Positions 8,738 through 18,882 of a DNA stretch of 64,000 nucleotides are shown here, one piece after another. Position 1 is the stretch's first letter, and each line of letters begins with the position of its first letter. The translations under genes and the position numbers were made by a program. A model generated the notes under the pieces. The model searched no databases. It saw only the letters and a list, made by a program, of their open reading frames with translations, and was not told the DNA's origin. The stretch is taken from positions 4,340,001 through 4,404,000 of the forward strand of contig VRMN01000001.1 in the NCBI GenBank assembly GCA_008690995.1. Direction: 5' to 3'. The stretch is from Porphyridium purpureum. Taxonomy: Eukaryota > Rhodophyta > Bangiophyceae > Porphyridiales > Porphyridiaceae.

Positions 8738-10198
8738 ATGATGGCCGATCCTCAGCCGGTATCCCCGCCGGCTTCCGAGGGGGACGCGAAGAAGGTGTTC
8801 ATGTCGTCGTCAGTAAGCCTGTACCGTTTGTTTGATGACCGCGCCTTTGAAGAGCACCCGCAGCAGTCACCGCAGCCAACGACTCCGCACCAGGCGTCAG
8901 ATTCGGGGAGCAGCGCGGACGCATCCGGGCAGGAAGTAGATGAGGAGACCGGTGGGCTTCCCGTGATTCAGAAGGGCGCTATTCGCGCAGAGGCAGGCTC
9001 GCTCAAGCCACGCGTGCGGTTAAATGCCCAGACCAAGGAAGAGGAGCTTGTGTCCTCGCCTGGAGCCGAAGCCGGTGCGACCTTGGAGAAAGACGCAACG
9101 AGCTCTGAAGGTGTTGCAAAGCAAAATGAGGTTGCGGGTGTTTCTTCGACGCCAGCGTCAACACAAGCCGAGGAAGCAAAGAGATCAGCAGCTGCGAGCG
9201 GCTCAAGTAAAAACAGTGTATCCGCTGCGACGCCGAGCTTGGCAGAGGTGGAGCATAGCCATGCTGAACACTTTGAGAGAACGGAGAGTGCCAAATCGGA
9301 GACCAAGTCGCAGGATTCTGTACCCAGGAGCCGCACGAGCCAGACGTCGGAGGGAAGGAGGATGAAAGTTCCTCCGGGCACGAGCCATGTGAAGGGGAAA
9401 CCGCCGCAAGTACACTTTGTCCAACAACCAAGTGGTGGTGCTGCACCGAGTGTGCGCCCGCCGCAAGTTCGTGGAACCTCAGGGGCAGGGAATCCCCCAG
9501 TGAATCGCCCTCAAGTTCGTCCACCTCAAGTGCGTCCTCCCTCGCGATCCAGTTCTGGCCCCGGTGCCAATACTGCGAACGGGTCAAAACCCGCTCGATC
9601 CGGCGACGCTTCTCTGCAGGAAGTTGCGGGAGGGCAAGTGCGGCCGCTGTCTGAGCGAAAGACGCAGGATCTCGGAACGCCAGAACCGACGAAGAGTCAA
9701 GACGGCGGGCCTGTGGGGAAGAGGCTAACGCAGAAGCTTTTGCCGCGGCGCAGTGGCGCGGATAACAACCCAGTGAAGAGCGTGTCTGCGCCAGGGAAAA
9801 GTCGCGAGCACCACTCACCGAAAGGTTTGGGTTCGGACATGGATGAGCTATTCACGCAGGATCTAAACTATATCACTAGCTCGATGGAGAAACGGTCGTC
9901 GCGTGAGAGTGCGAAAGAATTTGGAACGAACAACGACATCAGTGAGTATCCTTCGTTTGACCGCAGCAAGTCAAGCGAGCTGGACAACCGCAGCCATTCG
10001 GAGCAGACTAAGACCAAGGCTTGGAAGATGTCAAAGAACGACTCTTCAGAGAAAGCCAAGTACAGCGGCGCGCCGGTCCATGCAGAGTCCGACAGCGTGG
10101 AGAACGGGCCTGCGAGTCCACTTGACGGAGTCTCGCTGAAGCTCCGCAACACCGGCCTGCGCAAGGCGACCCAGCGCCTTCCTAACACGTCCAAGTAA
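8738..10198 (+). CDS. Disordered Ser/Pro/Gln-rich protein of unknown function
   Basis: 486 residues from the ATG at 8738 (a second in-frame ATG follows at 8741). The protein is almost wholly low complexity, rich in Ser, Pro, Gln, Glu and Lys. A basic segment about halfway through repeats PPQV/RPPQVR units (KGKPPQVHFV, VRPPQVRGT, NRPQVRPPQVRPPSR). The C-terminal third is charged, with the only order-prone patch at MDELFTQDLNYITSSMEKRS. No domain, signal peptide or membrane segment is seen. The long frame and clean ends support a real gene. The proline-rich repeats could serve SH3- or RNA-type contacts, but that is speculation. Confidence 0.72.
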   Translation: MMADPQPVSPPASEGDAKKVFMSSSVSLYRLFDDRAFEEHPQQSPQPTTPHQASDSGSSADASGQEVDEETGGLPVIQKGAIRAEAGSLKPRVRLNAQTKEEELVSSPGAEAGATLEKDATSSEGVAKQNEVAGVSSTPASTQAEEAKRSAAASGSSKNSVSAATPSLAEVEHSHAEHFERTESAKSETKSQDSVPRSRTSQTSEGRRMKVPPGTSHVKGKPPQVHFVQQPSGGAAPSVRPPQVRGTSGAGNPPVNRPQVRPPQVRPPSRSSSGPGANTANGSKPARSGDASLQEVAGGQVRPLSERKTQDLGTPEPTKSQDGGPVGKRLTQKLLPRRSGADNNPVKSVSAPGKSREHHSPKGLGSDMDELFTQDLNYITSSMEKRSSRESAKEFGTNNDISEYPSFDRSKSSELDNRSHSEQTKTKAWKMSKNDSSEKAKYSGAPVHAESDSVENGPASPLDGVSLKLRNTGLRKATQRLPNTSK

Positions 10199-10776
10199 GT
10201 GAGCCACACTAAACATAACAAACCACGCTTCTCTCTTGCGCAGCAGACCCGCGCGCTAGGCGCATTACCTGGTTCGCTGCGGCTTTCACGCCGTCTGACA
10301 CGCACGCGCAACGTGACCCACACGCCTGCCAAAGCCGTGCGTGCTGACTGTACTCCAACTGGAATGGTGCATGCCCTTGTCATCCCTCGAATCGTATTTT
10401 CAAACATTCGAAGCGGGGCGTGCGCGCGCGACATGTGCGAGAAAACGCGTGCGGCGTCTATCAACGCGCGTCATTTGACTAGACGCGCAGACCGTTTCGT
10501 CCGTTTCGTCCGCTGCGCTGGCGGCTTACCCGCGCGTGCTTACATTCTGCGCTGTCTCATTTTGAGCGGTGCGGCTGTGTGCGGGCGCGACACAACGAGG
10601 GAGAATCAGCGGCTGGCGGATTTAAGCAGCGCGTGCGCTGAGCGGCTGGCGCGCAGCGGGGCAAAGGCGTGGCAGGCGTGCGCGGCGCTTGTGCTTGGAC
10701 GGACGCCAGACGCCGCGAACGCATCCCAAGCGGCAGCAGGTCGGGTTCGGCGCTGTGTTTGCGATCGGAGGGACAA
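10199..10776. other. Spacer between tandem genes
   Basis: 578 bases of GC-rich sequence between two plus-strand genes. No ATG-initiated frame with recognisable content; it should hold the 3' end of the upstream gene and the promoter of the hydrolase gene. Confidence 0.4.
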
Positions 10777-12222
10777 ATGGCCGCAGCGATGTTTGTCGCA
10801 GGCTCGAGCACTGCGCTCGTAGCTCGAGGAGAAACCAAGCGCAATGTTTGGGTGTGTGCGCGCCGGCCGGTGAGAGCGCGCGCAGACGTCCTGCGCATGG
10901 TTCACGTCGGCATGCCGCACGAGCCGCGGGGAGACCCGAGCGCAGGCACCGACTGGATGACTGATCAACTTGCGCGCTGGCTGGCCGCCACACAGAGGTA
11001 CGTCATGCGGAGGACAACGCAGGTGCGTGATTCGCCGTTCGTGCCCGGCCCGCACTTGCAGCGCCGACTTCGAAGCAGATTTTCCTCTGCAAAGGCACCG
11101 ACCGACAACGAAGAGCCGGGGCAAAGAGCAGAGGAGCATAAGAAACGACAGCCGGCGGTTTCCAGTGCAGTCAATGCCGCTGCACCGGTCTTGGGGCTTG
11201 AGTTTGCGCCCAGTGACGCGCATTGGATCTTTCTGGAGGACGAGCAACTGAGTGTGCACTGCAGGATGGTTGAACCGGCAGTGCTCGCCAAGAGGCCAGC
11301 AGCTCGGCGTGCGGCTGACGGACTAGTCTTTTTGCATGGACTTTGCGGCTCGACCTTTTCGTTTCGTCATGTTCAAGAGCCGTTGGCTGACCATTGCCAG
11401 CTTCCGGCGCTAGCATTTGATCGTCCACCCTTTGGCTTGTCCACGCGACCGCGACCGGCTACGAATACACGAAACGCGCGCCGATCTACATCCGGTTCGA
11501 CACAGGCACCTGCCCCGAGATCAGCGCGCAATCCTTACTCTCTAGCATACGGCGCGCACATGACGGGCGCGCTTATGGATACATTCAACATGCAAGGCGG
11601 CATTCTTGTGGCGCACTCACTGGGCTCTGTAGCCGCGCTGGATTTTGCGTTTCAGAATGCGCATCGCGTGCGCGGGCTTGTGCTTATTGCGCCATCAACC
11701 ATTTTCCATTCAACAAGCTCGGTTTTACTGCGCAAGGAGATCCGCGCGCTTCTTCGCCTGCCTTTGGTCGGGAGGCGTATTCTTATGTCCAACATTCGAT
11801 CGCTCAAGGAGTGCGCGCGAACGTGGCGCCTCATTCTGGAACGAAATTTTGCCCAACCCGAGGTGGTGCTGACGGAAAATTTTGTGCGTCAGTACGTGAC
11901 GCCAGCCTTCCTTGACGGCTTTGAAATGGGCGTATTTGAGTCCATTCGCGCGCTCGAGCCGTATAATTTTGTGGAGCGAGTCGCCAACGACGCGAGCCCG
12001 CGCTGGAGCACAAACTTTCCAGTGTTGGTGGTGGGTGGCGCGCTCGACCAAGTGATTCCGCAAGCTGATCTAAAAGCTTTCGTGGACAGCTTAAGGAGCG
12101 TCGGATCTGATGTGGATTTTCATATGTTCCCCGATGGATCGCATAATCCGCACGAAGAAAACCCGGCGCAATTTCTCGAACTTGTGCAGCAGTGGCTGCG
12201 GGAAAAGAGATTGATTGATTAA
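10777..12222 (+). CDS. Alpha/beta hydrolase, probably organelle-targeted
   Basis: 481-residue alpha/beta-hydrolase-fold protein. The fold begins near residue 185 with LVFLHGLCGSTFSFRH (oxyanion-hole HG), then LAFDRPPFGLSTRP. The nucleophile elbow is VAHSLGS with Ser281, the acid is Asp424 in GGALDQVI and the base His456 in DGSHNPHEE, so the triad is complete. A helical cap lies between. The ATG at 10777 gives MAAAMFVAGSSTALVARG, basic and poor in acidic residues, consistent with a plastid or mitochondrial leader. About 140 residues of poorly conserved sequence precede the fold. Substrate unknown; relatives include esterases and epoxide-hydrolase-like enzymes. Confidence 0.9.
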   Translation: MAAAMFVAGSSTALVARGETKRNVWVCARRPVRARADVLRMVHVGMPHEPRGDPSAGTDWMTDQLARWLAATQRYVMRRTTQVRDSPFVPGPHLQRRLRSRFSSAKAPTDNEEPGQRAEEHKKRQPAVSSAVNAAAPVLGLEFAPSDAHWIFLEDEQLSVHCRMVEPAVLAKRPAARRAADGLVFLHGLCGSTFSFRHVQEPLADHCQLPALAFDRPPFGLSTRPRPATNTRNARRSTSGSTQAPAPRSARNPYSLAYGAHMTGALMDTFNMQGGILVAHSLGSVAALDFAFQNAHRVRGLVLIAPSTIFHSTSSVLLRKEIRALLRLPLVGRRILMSNIRSLKECARTWRLILERNFAQPEVVLTENFVRQYVTPAFLDGFEMGVFESIRALEPYNFVERVANDASPRWSTNFPVLVVGGALDQVIPQADLKAFVDSLRSVGSDVDFHMFPDGSHNPHEENPAQFLELVQQWLREKRLID

Positions 12223-12559
12223 GTTAACTGATTGTTTGAATATTGTATACGAAAGAGCTGGGTCCTAGACGAGTAAGCTTTCGCGACGGAAGACACGTTA
12301 CTGTAGGTGGCAGTGTTTATCCGTGCTTGCGACAGCCTCCCACGCCGATATCGGCAGTGGTTTGAAGAAGTCTATACGAAGTGTCTCTGCGGAAGCATAA
12401 TTGAAAATATTTACCGCTTGAGGGAGTAGAGCAACGTGCTCACTAGTCTTACTGTAAACATTGAGTGCAGATAAACGGTCGGCCCCGAGCTGAGTAGGTC
12501 GCAGATATTCCAGGCTAAAGAATCATCGCCGCCAATTCAGTTGGCAAATCTTCGAAATT
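12223..12559. other. Spacer downstream of hydrolase gene
   Basis: AT-richer stretch of about 340 bases after the hydrolase stop. Nothing recognisable was seen. Confidence 0.4.
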
Positions 12560-13700
12560 TCATGACAGCCGAGGAGAAGCTCTGCCCGAGGATGGCGGCT
12601 GCAGACGATTGGCCGCGCTTCTTGGGTCTCGTCGCAATGCGTGTACAGAGAGCGCGTTGCTTTGCACATCAGCAGGAAGTCTTTGCCTCTCGGCCACTTT
12701 CATTTTGCGCACGCCAAAGAACAGGAAAGAAGTATTTCGCGTTTCCATGAGTGCAGATAGATAATCGTCTTGTCTGGCACATCGACTCACTCGTGTTCCC
12801 CACGAGGCTAACTGCAGCATCGCGTCGCGAAAGAGGTAGGTAAGTCTAATTCGCTGCATTCCTTGCACAGAAGCATTCAGATGTGCGATGTTAACATAAA
12901 GGACAGAATGTGTGCTTGCTTCTCCTTTTGACAGCACGTACGCCATGATCAAGACGCGCGAATGATTTGCGATAAGTCCCGGTCTGTCTGTTCGGCAATG
13001 AAAACGCCACATTGTCTGACTGGAGACCCCGATCATGTACATCTGACACTGACGCGCGGGAGCCGTCCTTCGAATAGACAGTGCATTCGAGTATCATCAT
13101 TCCGGAGCATCGCAAACACCAGCACCCGAGGTTTATGCTCAAGACGAGCCTTCGCCCATGCACTGCAGCACACTGGGGCAACTGAGTACAGTCTTGCGTA
13201 CCCTTGCGCGGAGCATCTCGTTGACGGCGTGCAAGGTACGGAAGTCCATCGAGTACGGAAGAGTGTCCTGCTTTACACGCCGCCGAATCCAAAGCTGTTT
13301 GTCCCGGTGAGTTCAGGTTATCCACGAGATCCAAACACTTTCCCAAACCAAGCAATCCACAAATGCACCTGCTCGAGGACACCGCGAGAAGCACCGCTGG
13401 TCCACAGACACCTAGGCTCGGCACCTTTGCTTCGCGCACCAGAAAATGGTGCATATTCTTTTCTTGTCGCAAGCACGCGCGCCCGTCAGGGTGCATTCCG
13501 GATCAATCTGAGACGCACGCAGACTTGACGACGCTTCTCCGAAGGAACGCGCAATTTTGACATCTGAACCGTGCAAAAAGAGCTCGCACGCTTGCAAAGC
13601 CTTTTCAAAAGTTTCGGCCAGACCCAAAAGTATGCCTTTCTTTGCATCAATGGTGACAATGTTTCCCAGGTACCCAGACAAGACAAGCGAGAGAGAGAGA
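12560..13700 (-). pseudogene. Decayed host gene, fragments in alternating frames
   Basis: Protein-like segments follow one another on the minus strand but in different frames. The first begins at an ATG near 13681 with MSGYLGNIVTIDAKKGILLG and helix-like FEKALQACELFLHGSD. A middle part contains LPYSMDFRTLHAVNEML. The last contains MAYVLSKGEASTHSVLYVNI followed by IRLTYLFRDAMLQLASW. The alternation of hydrophobic and polar residues in each piece looks coding, yet no single frame spans them and no good introns were found. The final segment faintly recalls START-type lipid-binding domains, which is only an impression. A spliced or wrongly sequenced live gene remains possible. Confidence 0.4.
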
Positions 13701-14253
13701 GCGAAGTCTAGTACTTGATGGCGCCATGATTGCCATCGTAGCTGTACATAGTATTTTCAAGTGTCTGCCCTTGGCAGGAAAATAAAAGACGCAGAGGAAC
13801 GCTTCTTGTCGTTTTTTCCGCTGTCCGCGACAAGCATCACATTTGGCTTGATCCTTCTTCCAAGCACGTGACTTGATTCCGGTCGTCACCCAACCAAGCT
13901 TATGCTTGCAGTGCTGATCCGCGCGCGTCTCCTAGACAGACCTTTGCAAGCCCAGACGCAATGTCGGATCAGGCTATCAAACCTATCTGCGCGCCACTTC
14001 TGCTTTCGTGCCCCTGCAGCACGCATGCGCGCACAAGTGAGCTTATCCAAGGGCAGCTCGTTGTTTTGCGGCCCTGGCCCTGGCCGTGCCATTGCGTGTC
14101 TTGCTCGCGACTGGCTACCAGCAGCTTTGAATGTGGCTGGTCTCTCCGTTTTCTGAATAAGCGACACAGGTTATCGAGAGTGGCGACCTGAGAGCTTGGT
14201 GTTTGTGGCGGTGTGGTTCATCAGGAGGTCGCCGTAGGCGGCTACGGTACGAA
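13701..14253. other. Spacer upstream of uS9m gene
   Basis: About 550 bases between the decayed gene and the mitochondrial uS9 gene. A short GA tract lies near 13690-13702. No gene is supported here. Confidence 0.4.
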
Positions 14254-15195
14254 ATGATGATTTGCGTGCGGTTACGTGCGCTGCAGAATGCGCGCTGCGC
14301 GATTGGAAGAGCATGGCTGTCCAGCGGTGCGATAGGGGAGACTGGTACCAGTGGCGGAGGCGAAGAAGTGACTCGAGCGCCCGCGCTGACCAAGCGCCTT
14401 CGGCGCCATGAAGCGCACGCCAACTCGATTTTGGATTTGCGCTTCAGGGCTCCGGATCTCGAGATGCTAGGCACGGAAGCTGGGCCGGGAGCTTCGACGG
14501 TGCCAACGGCTTCCGCATCGGGTCCGTCGGGGTCGCGGGGAACGGGTGGCCCACAGGGGGATTCGGTCCCAGAACAGACAACGGTTGCGCATGAGGCCGT
14601 CGAAAAGGAGGAGAGCGAGAGCAAGGCATCACTTATGGTGTCCAAGATCCTTGAAACGTTGCGAGCGGCCGATGTGCTCAGCTCGGAGCACCCGATCACT
14701 GTGTACGAAAGGGCACATCTCGAAGTTCTCGAGCGCGAACAACGTCACTCCAAAATGCCGAAGCCGCCCAAAATAGTAGAGCGCAAAGTGCAGATGTTGG
14801 ACGACGGCACGGAGGTTTCTAGAGGTGTAGGAAAGCGGAAAACGGCCATCTCGAGCGTGGAGCTGCGCCCGGGGACCGGAAAGATCATTATGAATGGCAT
14901 CGACTGGGTAGAATTTATGCCGCGCTTGGATCTGAGAATGCGCATGCTCGAGCCACTCATGGTTCACGGGGTCGTTTGCCTGGTTGATCTCAAGTGCTAC
15001 GCACGTGGCGGTGGGCTCATGGGAAGGGCGATGGCCACGCAGCTCGCCATCGCACGCGCCATGCAGAATTGGAATCCAGAGTGGAGGGCAGATCTCCGAA
15101 AGGCAGGTCTGCTCACGGTAGACTCACGCATCGTGCTGCCAAAGATCGCTGGCAAGCTGAAAAATCGTAAGAGACGTCCATGGGTCAAGCGATAA
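14254..15195 (+). CDS. Mitochondrial small-subunit ribosomal protein uS9m
   Basis: 313 residues. The C-terminal 130 or so are a clear uS9 (bacterial S9) domain: GVGKRKTAISSVELRPGTGK, the central LEPLMVHGVVCLVDLKCYARGGGLMGRA region, AIARAMQNWNPEWRADLRKAGLLTVDSRIV, and the basic tail KNRKRRPWVKR that reaches the P-site tRNA in the ribosome. The ATG at 14254 (MMICVRLRALQNARCAIGRA) gives an amphipathic basic leader suited to mitochondrial import. A 150-residue extension, partly Gly/Ser-rich and partly helical, precedes the domain, as in other mitochondrial uS9 proteins. The plastid form in red algae is usually plastid-encoded, which favours the mitochondrion. Confidence 0.92.
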   Translation: MMICVRLRALQNARCAIGRAWLSSGAIGETGTSGGGEEVTRAPALTKRLRRHEAHANSILDLRFRAPDLEMLGTEAGPGASTVPTASASGPSGSRGTGGPQGDSVPEQTTVAHEAVEKEESESKASLMVSKILETLRAADVLSSEHPITVYERAHLEVLEREQRHSKMPKPPKIVERKVQMLDDGTEVSRGVGKRKTAISSVELRPGTGKIIMNGIDWVEFMPRLDLRMRMLEPLMVHGVVCLVDLKCYARGGGLMGRAMATQLAIARAMQNWNPEWRADLRKAGLLTVDSRIVLPKIAGKLKNRKRRPWVKR

Positions 15196-15466
15196 AGGTG
15201 GAGGCACCTGCCGCGCTGGGTACTCTGGCCGCATTTCCGAGTCGAGTACATCATTCAGGTTTCATCTGGTCTTTTGTCGCCGATCTTGTAAACAAATAAG
15301 AAGCCGCAGAGATTTTCCAAATACATATTGACAAAGCCTTCACTACTGTGCCGAGCTCAAAGGTGAAGTTGCGCATTCATATTCACCACCAGTTTCGAAC
15401 TTCGCACAAGCGTCAAATTTCAACTACTTTCATGCTCTTCATTCAGAGAAAGGCAGGTACAAGCCT

Positions 15467-17809
15467 TCAGCAACCGTGATACTTGCGCACATCCGACATC
15501 ATTCGAACAGCCTCTTTGGTGAAATCGACGGAATCCGCGCGCAAAATCGTGTGCTTGATTCTCGAAGTACCGTTGAAATCGTCAACCTTGGCGCGAACGC
15601 GGAATCTGTACAGCCTCTGTGATGCGGCACCAAATTTCTCAAACAAAAAGGGATCCTCTTCCGGCAGCGGTGCCAGCTCCTGCGCGGGGAGCCCGATGAT
15701 ATGCGTTCCGACGTCATTAAATGCATTCATTTGCTGCATGGACGTGTCGTCTGCCACATTTAGCTGCAAAATGTAGCGGTATTCACAGTTCTCGTATTCC
15801 TTGCCATCAGCTTCCGATATCCACCGACCGGGCGCCTGTTGTACGACCTTTCTACCTGTGTCAGGCGCCGCTGCGTAGCAAAAGGTTTTGCGCCGCACAA
15901 ACATGACGCGCGCCAAGACTGTGTAGTACTGGCCGCGCGGGTCGCTTGCAACTCTCTCCTGGTCGAAGATGGACTGCATTTCCTCCAGCGTGAGCAACTT
16001 GTCGCCTTCCATAGTCATCCCGCCGGCATGCCCAGCTTCTGGTCCTCCAATCGCTCGAAAGGGCACGGCACGTCCTGCCGAGTCGTACCACGCGCGCAAC
16101 TGGTGAGCCTGCTCGACGTCCGGATGAAGTTCGAAGAAAGAAGAACGCATGCCATCAAGCGAGACGCCCTGAAAATCACCTCGGCGAATACCCTTGCACA
16201 AAATGATCGCGTTGATTGTGTTCTCTGCGTCATACTTGCTGGCAGCATCATTCCACAGGGTCAGCGGAGCCGAAACGCCAGAATCATCCACCAGAGTGAG
16301 CGTGCGCTTTGTCATCATCTCCCCAGACGTCTTCGATGTCAACTGGACGACCTCCGAGCAATCCTTGACCACGCCGATCACATCAACAAAGGTTTTGGGA
16401 GCAATGCTCTCGAGCATGGCCAGTTTCGTGAACTCGAACTGCATACCTTTCACCGTGCCGTCGTCTGGAAGCGGTATCACTTCAGACCGATTGTCCAGCG
16501 TGATCTCAAACTGCGATGTCGTTCGATTATATCGCCTGTCCGCGGCCTTGACCTGTGCACGCTTGACTGAGTAGAGCTTATTCATCTGCACCTGGTCAGC
16601 GAGCCGCTCCGCGACCTCATTAAAACACGCAATTTTTATGGACGCTGTGTTGTCTTGCAGTTCAAACGAGAACAACACACCCTCGCGCTTTTCATTCTGG
16701 TACCGGCGTAGATTGTTTCGCAACGTCACGCGTCCTTTGATGCAGTAATTCGTAACATAGGGACTCAGCGTCGCAATTGGGGTGAAGGCTGCATCGTCCG
16801 CGCCCATGGATCCGGCCCCTGTGCCTGGCAGCGGCGGGGCAGTCATGCGTGCTACAGCACCGCTTCCAATTGAACTCCAAGTCGGCTCTGTCGAATGTGG
16901 TTTTGCTTGGTACGGCTGCCCGAATGATGTTGATCGGTTTGTGCCTGTATGACCGCTCCCGCTTATAGTACTGCCTGAAAGATTCTGATTCTGGAATGAA
17001 GGGTTGATGCTGAGGTTTTGATCACCAGCCGCCACGCTAGAGTGCATGGACGACTGTACCGGGGCGTGCGCAAACCCGCCACCGTACACCTGTGGCTGCT
17101 GCTGATGCTGCTGCTGCAGCGGCGCATTCCCGAAAGCACTGTTTGCAACGTTTTGAGCTGCCGGTTGATAGGGAGCTCGGTATGCTCCTGGCGTTTGGAC
17201 GTTGCTCGGAGGCGCATAAGATTCCTGCTGACGCTGCTGGGGGTACTGCTGCTGTTGTACCGGCATTCCTCCGTGCACAGGCGTGCCATAGTTTTGAAAC
17301 CCATTTCCCGGGCCCGCTCCCATCTTCATACCGACAGCCTGCTGCTGCTGCCCGTTAATTTGTGCAGGCGCGCCGACAGGCTGGTGCTGAGCTTGCGGCA
17401 GCGCGGGCTGGCCCTGCGGTGCCGCGGCCTTATTTCCGACGGGGAAGAGCGGCCGCGGCGTGCCAATCTGAGGAAGGGGTTCAGACACTACTTCCAAATT
17501 CAGCACAATGATGACCACCTTGTTCGCCACCGAATTGATGGCGTACTCGGTAATGACGACCAAGCACCCCACTTGCACCTGGTTGTTCAGGAAGAGCGGA
17601 TTGAGCTGCGTACCTGCCATGGCGGGCTGCGCAAACTCGCCGTCGCTCAGCACCAGCCGAAACCTCTGCACCGGCGAGCTGTCTGGCCCGCCGGCGCCCG
17701 CGCCATTGTTATGCTGAATCAGCTTCACCTGCACCACCTGCAAGCATGGGCGCGGCTCCTGCTTCCGCTCAAGTCCAATGCGCGATATGGCCCCGCGCGT
17801 AAGCTCCAT
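15467..17809 (-). CDS. RPA1: Replication protein A large subunit (RPA70)
   Basis: 780-residue large subunit of the eukaryotic single-strand DNA-binding complex used in replication, repair and recombination. The N-terminal OB fold (LTRGAISRI, LVLSDGEFAQPAM, LVVITEYAIN) is followed by a Gln/Pro/Gly-rich linker of about 230 residues with glutamine runs. Then come DBD-A (ATLSPYVTNYCIKGRVT, LFSFELQDNTASIKI), DBD-B (FEFTKLAMLESIAPKTFVDV, LTLVDDSGVSAPLTLWN) and DBD-C. DBD-C normally has a four-cysteine zinc ribbon. Here only the first Cys (KTFCYAA) remains at an equivalent site, and the other three positions fall in PDTG and RWISE. The ATG at 17809 (MELTRGAIS) matches the usual start of the N domain. 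Confidence 0.95.
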   Translation of the reverse strand: MELTRGAISRIGLERKQEPRPCLQVVQVKLIQHNNGAGAGGPDSSPVQRFRLVLSDGEFAQPAMAGTQLNPLFLNNQVQVGCLVVITEYAINSVANKVVIIVLNLEVVSEPLPQIGTPRPLFPVGNKAAAPQGQPALPQAQHQPVGAPAQINGQQQQAVGMKMGAGPGNGFQNYGTPVHGGMPVQQQQYPQQRQQESYAPPSNVQTPGAYRAPYQPAAQNVANSAFGNAPLQQQHQQQPQVYGGGFAHAPVQSSMHSSVAAGDQNLSINPSFQNQNLSGSTISGSGHTGTNRSTSFGQPYQAKPHSTEPTWSSIGSGAVARMTAPPLPGTGAGSMGADDAAFTPIATLSPYVTNYCIKGRVTLRNNLRRYQNEKREGVLFSFELQDNTASIKIACFNEVAERLADQVQMNKLYSVKRAQVKAADRRYNRTTSQFEITLDNRSEVIPLPDDGTVKGMQFEFTKLAMLESIAPKTFVDVIGVVKDCSEVVQLTSKTSGEMMTKRTLTLVDDSGVSAPLTLWNDAASKYDAENTINAIILCKGIRRGDFQGVSLDGMRSSFFELHPDVEQAHQLRAWYDSAGRAVPFRAIGGPEAGHAGGMTMEGDKLLTLEEMQSIFDQERVASDPRGQYYTVLARVMFVRRKTFCYAAAPDTGRKVVQQAPGRWISEADGKEYENCEYRYILQLNVADDTSMQQMNAFNDVGTHIIGLPAQELAPLPEEDPFLFEKFGAASQRLYRFRVRAKVDDFNGTSRIKHTILRADSVDFTKEAVRMMSDVRKYHGC

Positions 17810-18398
17810 TTCTGCACCAATCCCGTACGAGCCACCCGCTCCCTCCGTTCCCGCCCTTCTCCTCCACTCCACTCGTCTCCCGGCTCCCCACTCTCGTTTC
17901 CCGCTCTTTTTCTCCTAAAACCCCGAAATCACTCAAAAAGCAAAACCCTCGTATCAGAAACTCTCAATAAAAACGGTTCCTTTGTTATGAAACTGTCCCT
18001 CCAACATGCTCGTTGCTGTCCGAAACCCCGCAGTTTTGCGCCAAATTTGGGTCGGGCGGTTTCGTGCGCTCGCGGTCTCACTCGATCACGAAAACCCTAA
18101 ATATAACTGGACCGTCGAGTAAGAATGAGGGTTAGTATGTTAAATTAATGTTAATAAATGGCCATGCCCGGTCAGTGGAAAAGTTGAGACGACGGATGGC
18201 AGTTGAAAGAGAAGGGCGGCTGTGTCGGGTTGGGTGGGTGGGGGGAAGCTGTTCCGCATTCTTCCTGGCTGCGGCGGTCTGAGGGAGAGCTGCACGTCGG
18301 CGGCTTTTAGGCAGTCCGAACTCGAGTCGTGGTTTTCCCACCGCGCGAGTGTGATTGCCGAGCTTTGGGGTGGTGGTTGAGGTCGCTGCAACCGCATC
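17810..18398. promoter_or_regulatory. Bidirectional promoter region, RPA1 / RPB12
   Basis: 589 bases separate the two divergent starts. AT-rich sequence with TTAATGTTAATAAATGG lies near 18145-18160. No gene is seen within. Confidence 0.5.
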
Positions 18399-18694
18399 AT
18401 GAAGTACCAGTGTTCAGGTAAGTTGGCGATGAGCGGGCCGCACGTGTAGGTGGGAAAGCGGAGGAGATTGTACAAGTTGGGAAAGAAGGACCGATTCTGA
18501 CTGAATTTCTGCTTCTTTCTTTTTTCGTTGTTTCATTCGGTGCGTGCGCCGTGGTGTCTGGCGGGGTTTGCGGTTCAGCATGTGGGCACACGAATGACAT
18601 CGGTCCGCAGGACAACGTCAAGTGCGCACGGTGCGGTGCGCGTATTTTGTACAAGCTGCGCACTAAACAGCCTGTGGCTTATGAGGCGCGATGA
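18399..18694 (+). CDS. RPB12: RNA polymerase subunit RPB12/Rpc10, two exons
   Basis: Spliced gene for the smallest zinc-ribbon subunit shared by RNA polymerases I, II and III. Exon 1 is 18399-18417 (MKYQCS plus one base) and ends at a GTAAGT donor. The intron 18418-18578 (161 bases) has a pyrimidine-rich stretch and ends TTCAG. Exon 2 is 18579-18694. The joined 44-residue product carries CSAC and CARC as the two zinc-binding CXXC pairs and ends ILYKLRTKQPVAYEAR, closely matching the universal RPB12 tail (RILxKxRTKxxVxFxAR). It is shorter at the N terminus than yeast Rpc10 (70 residues) but keeps the whole ribbon. It is the only clear spliceosomal intron found in the window. It converges on the CBM20 gene. 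Confidence 0.92.
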
Positions 18695-18882
18695 ACGAAG
18701 CAAGAGCTTCACCCAGATATCATGCCGCGCTCTAGTTCTTGAATAGGGCACATGGCAATGCTCTGGAACTCAGACACAGTCAGAGAAAATCGCCATATTT
18801 TGAGAGCTCTCATTCTACGGGAGGGGCGCCAATTTTTCAACACGAACAATTACAGATTGACTACACGGCTCATCGGGTCGCT

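Noticed and set aside
17018-18100. 360-codon plus-strand frame opposite RPA1
   Set aside because: Antisense of the RPA1 glutamine linker; the apparent Leu runs come from CTG complements of CAG.
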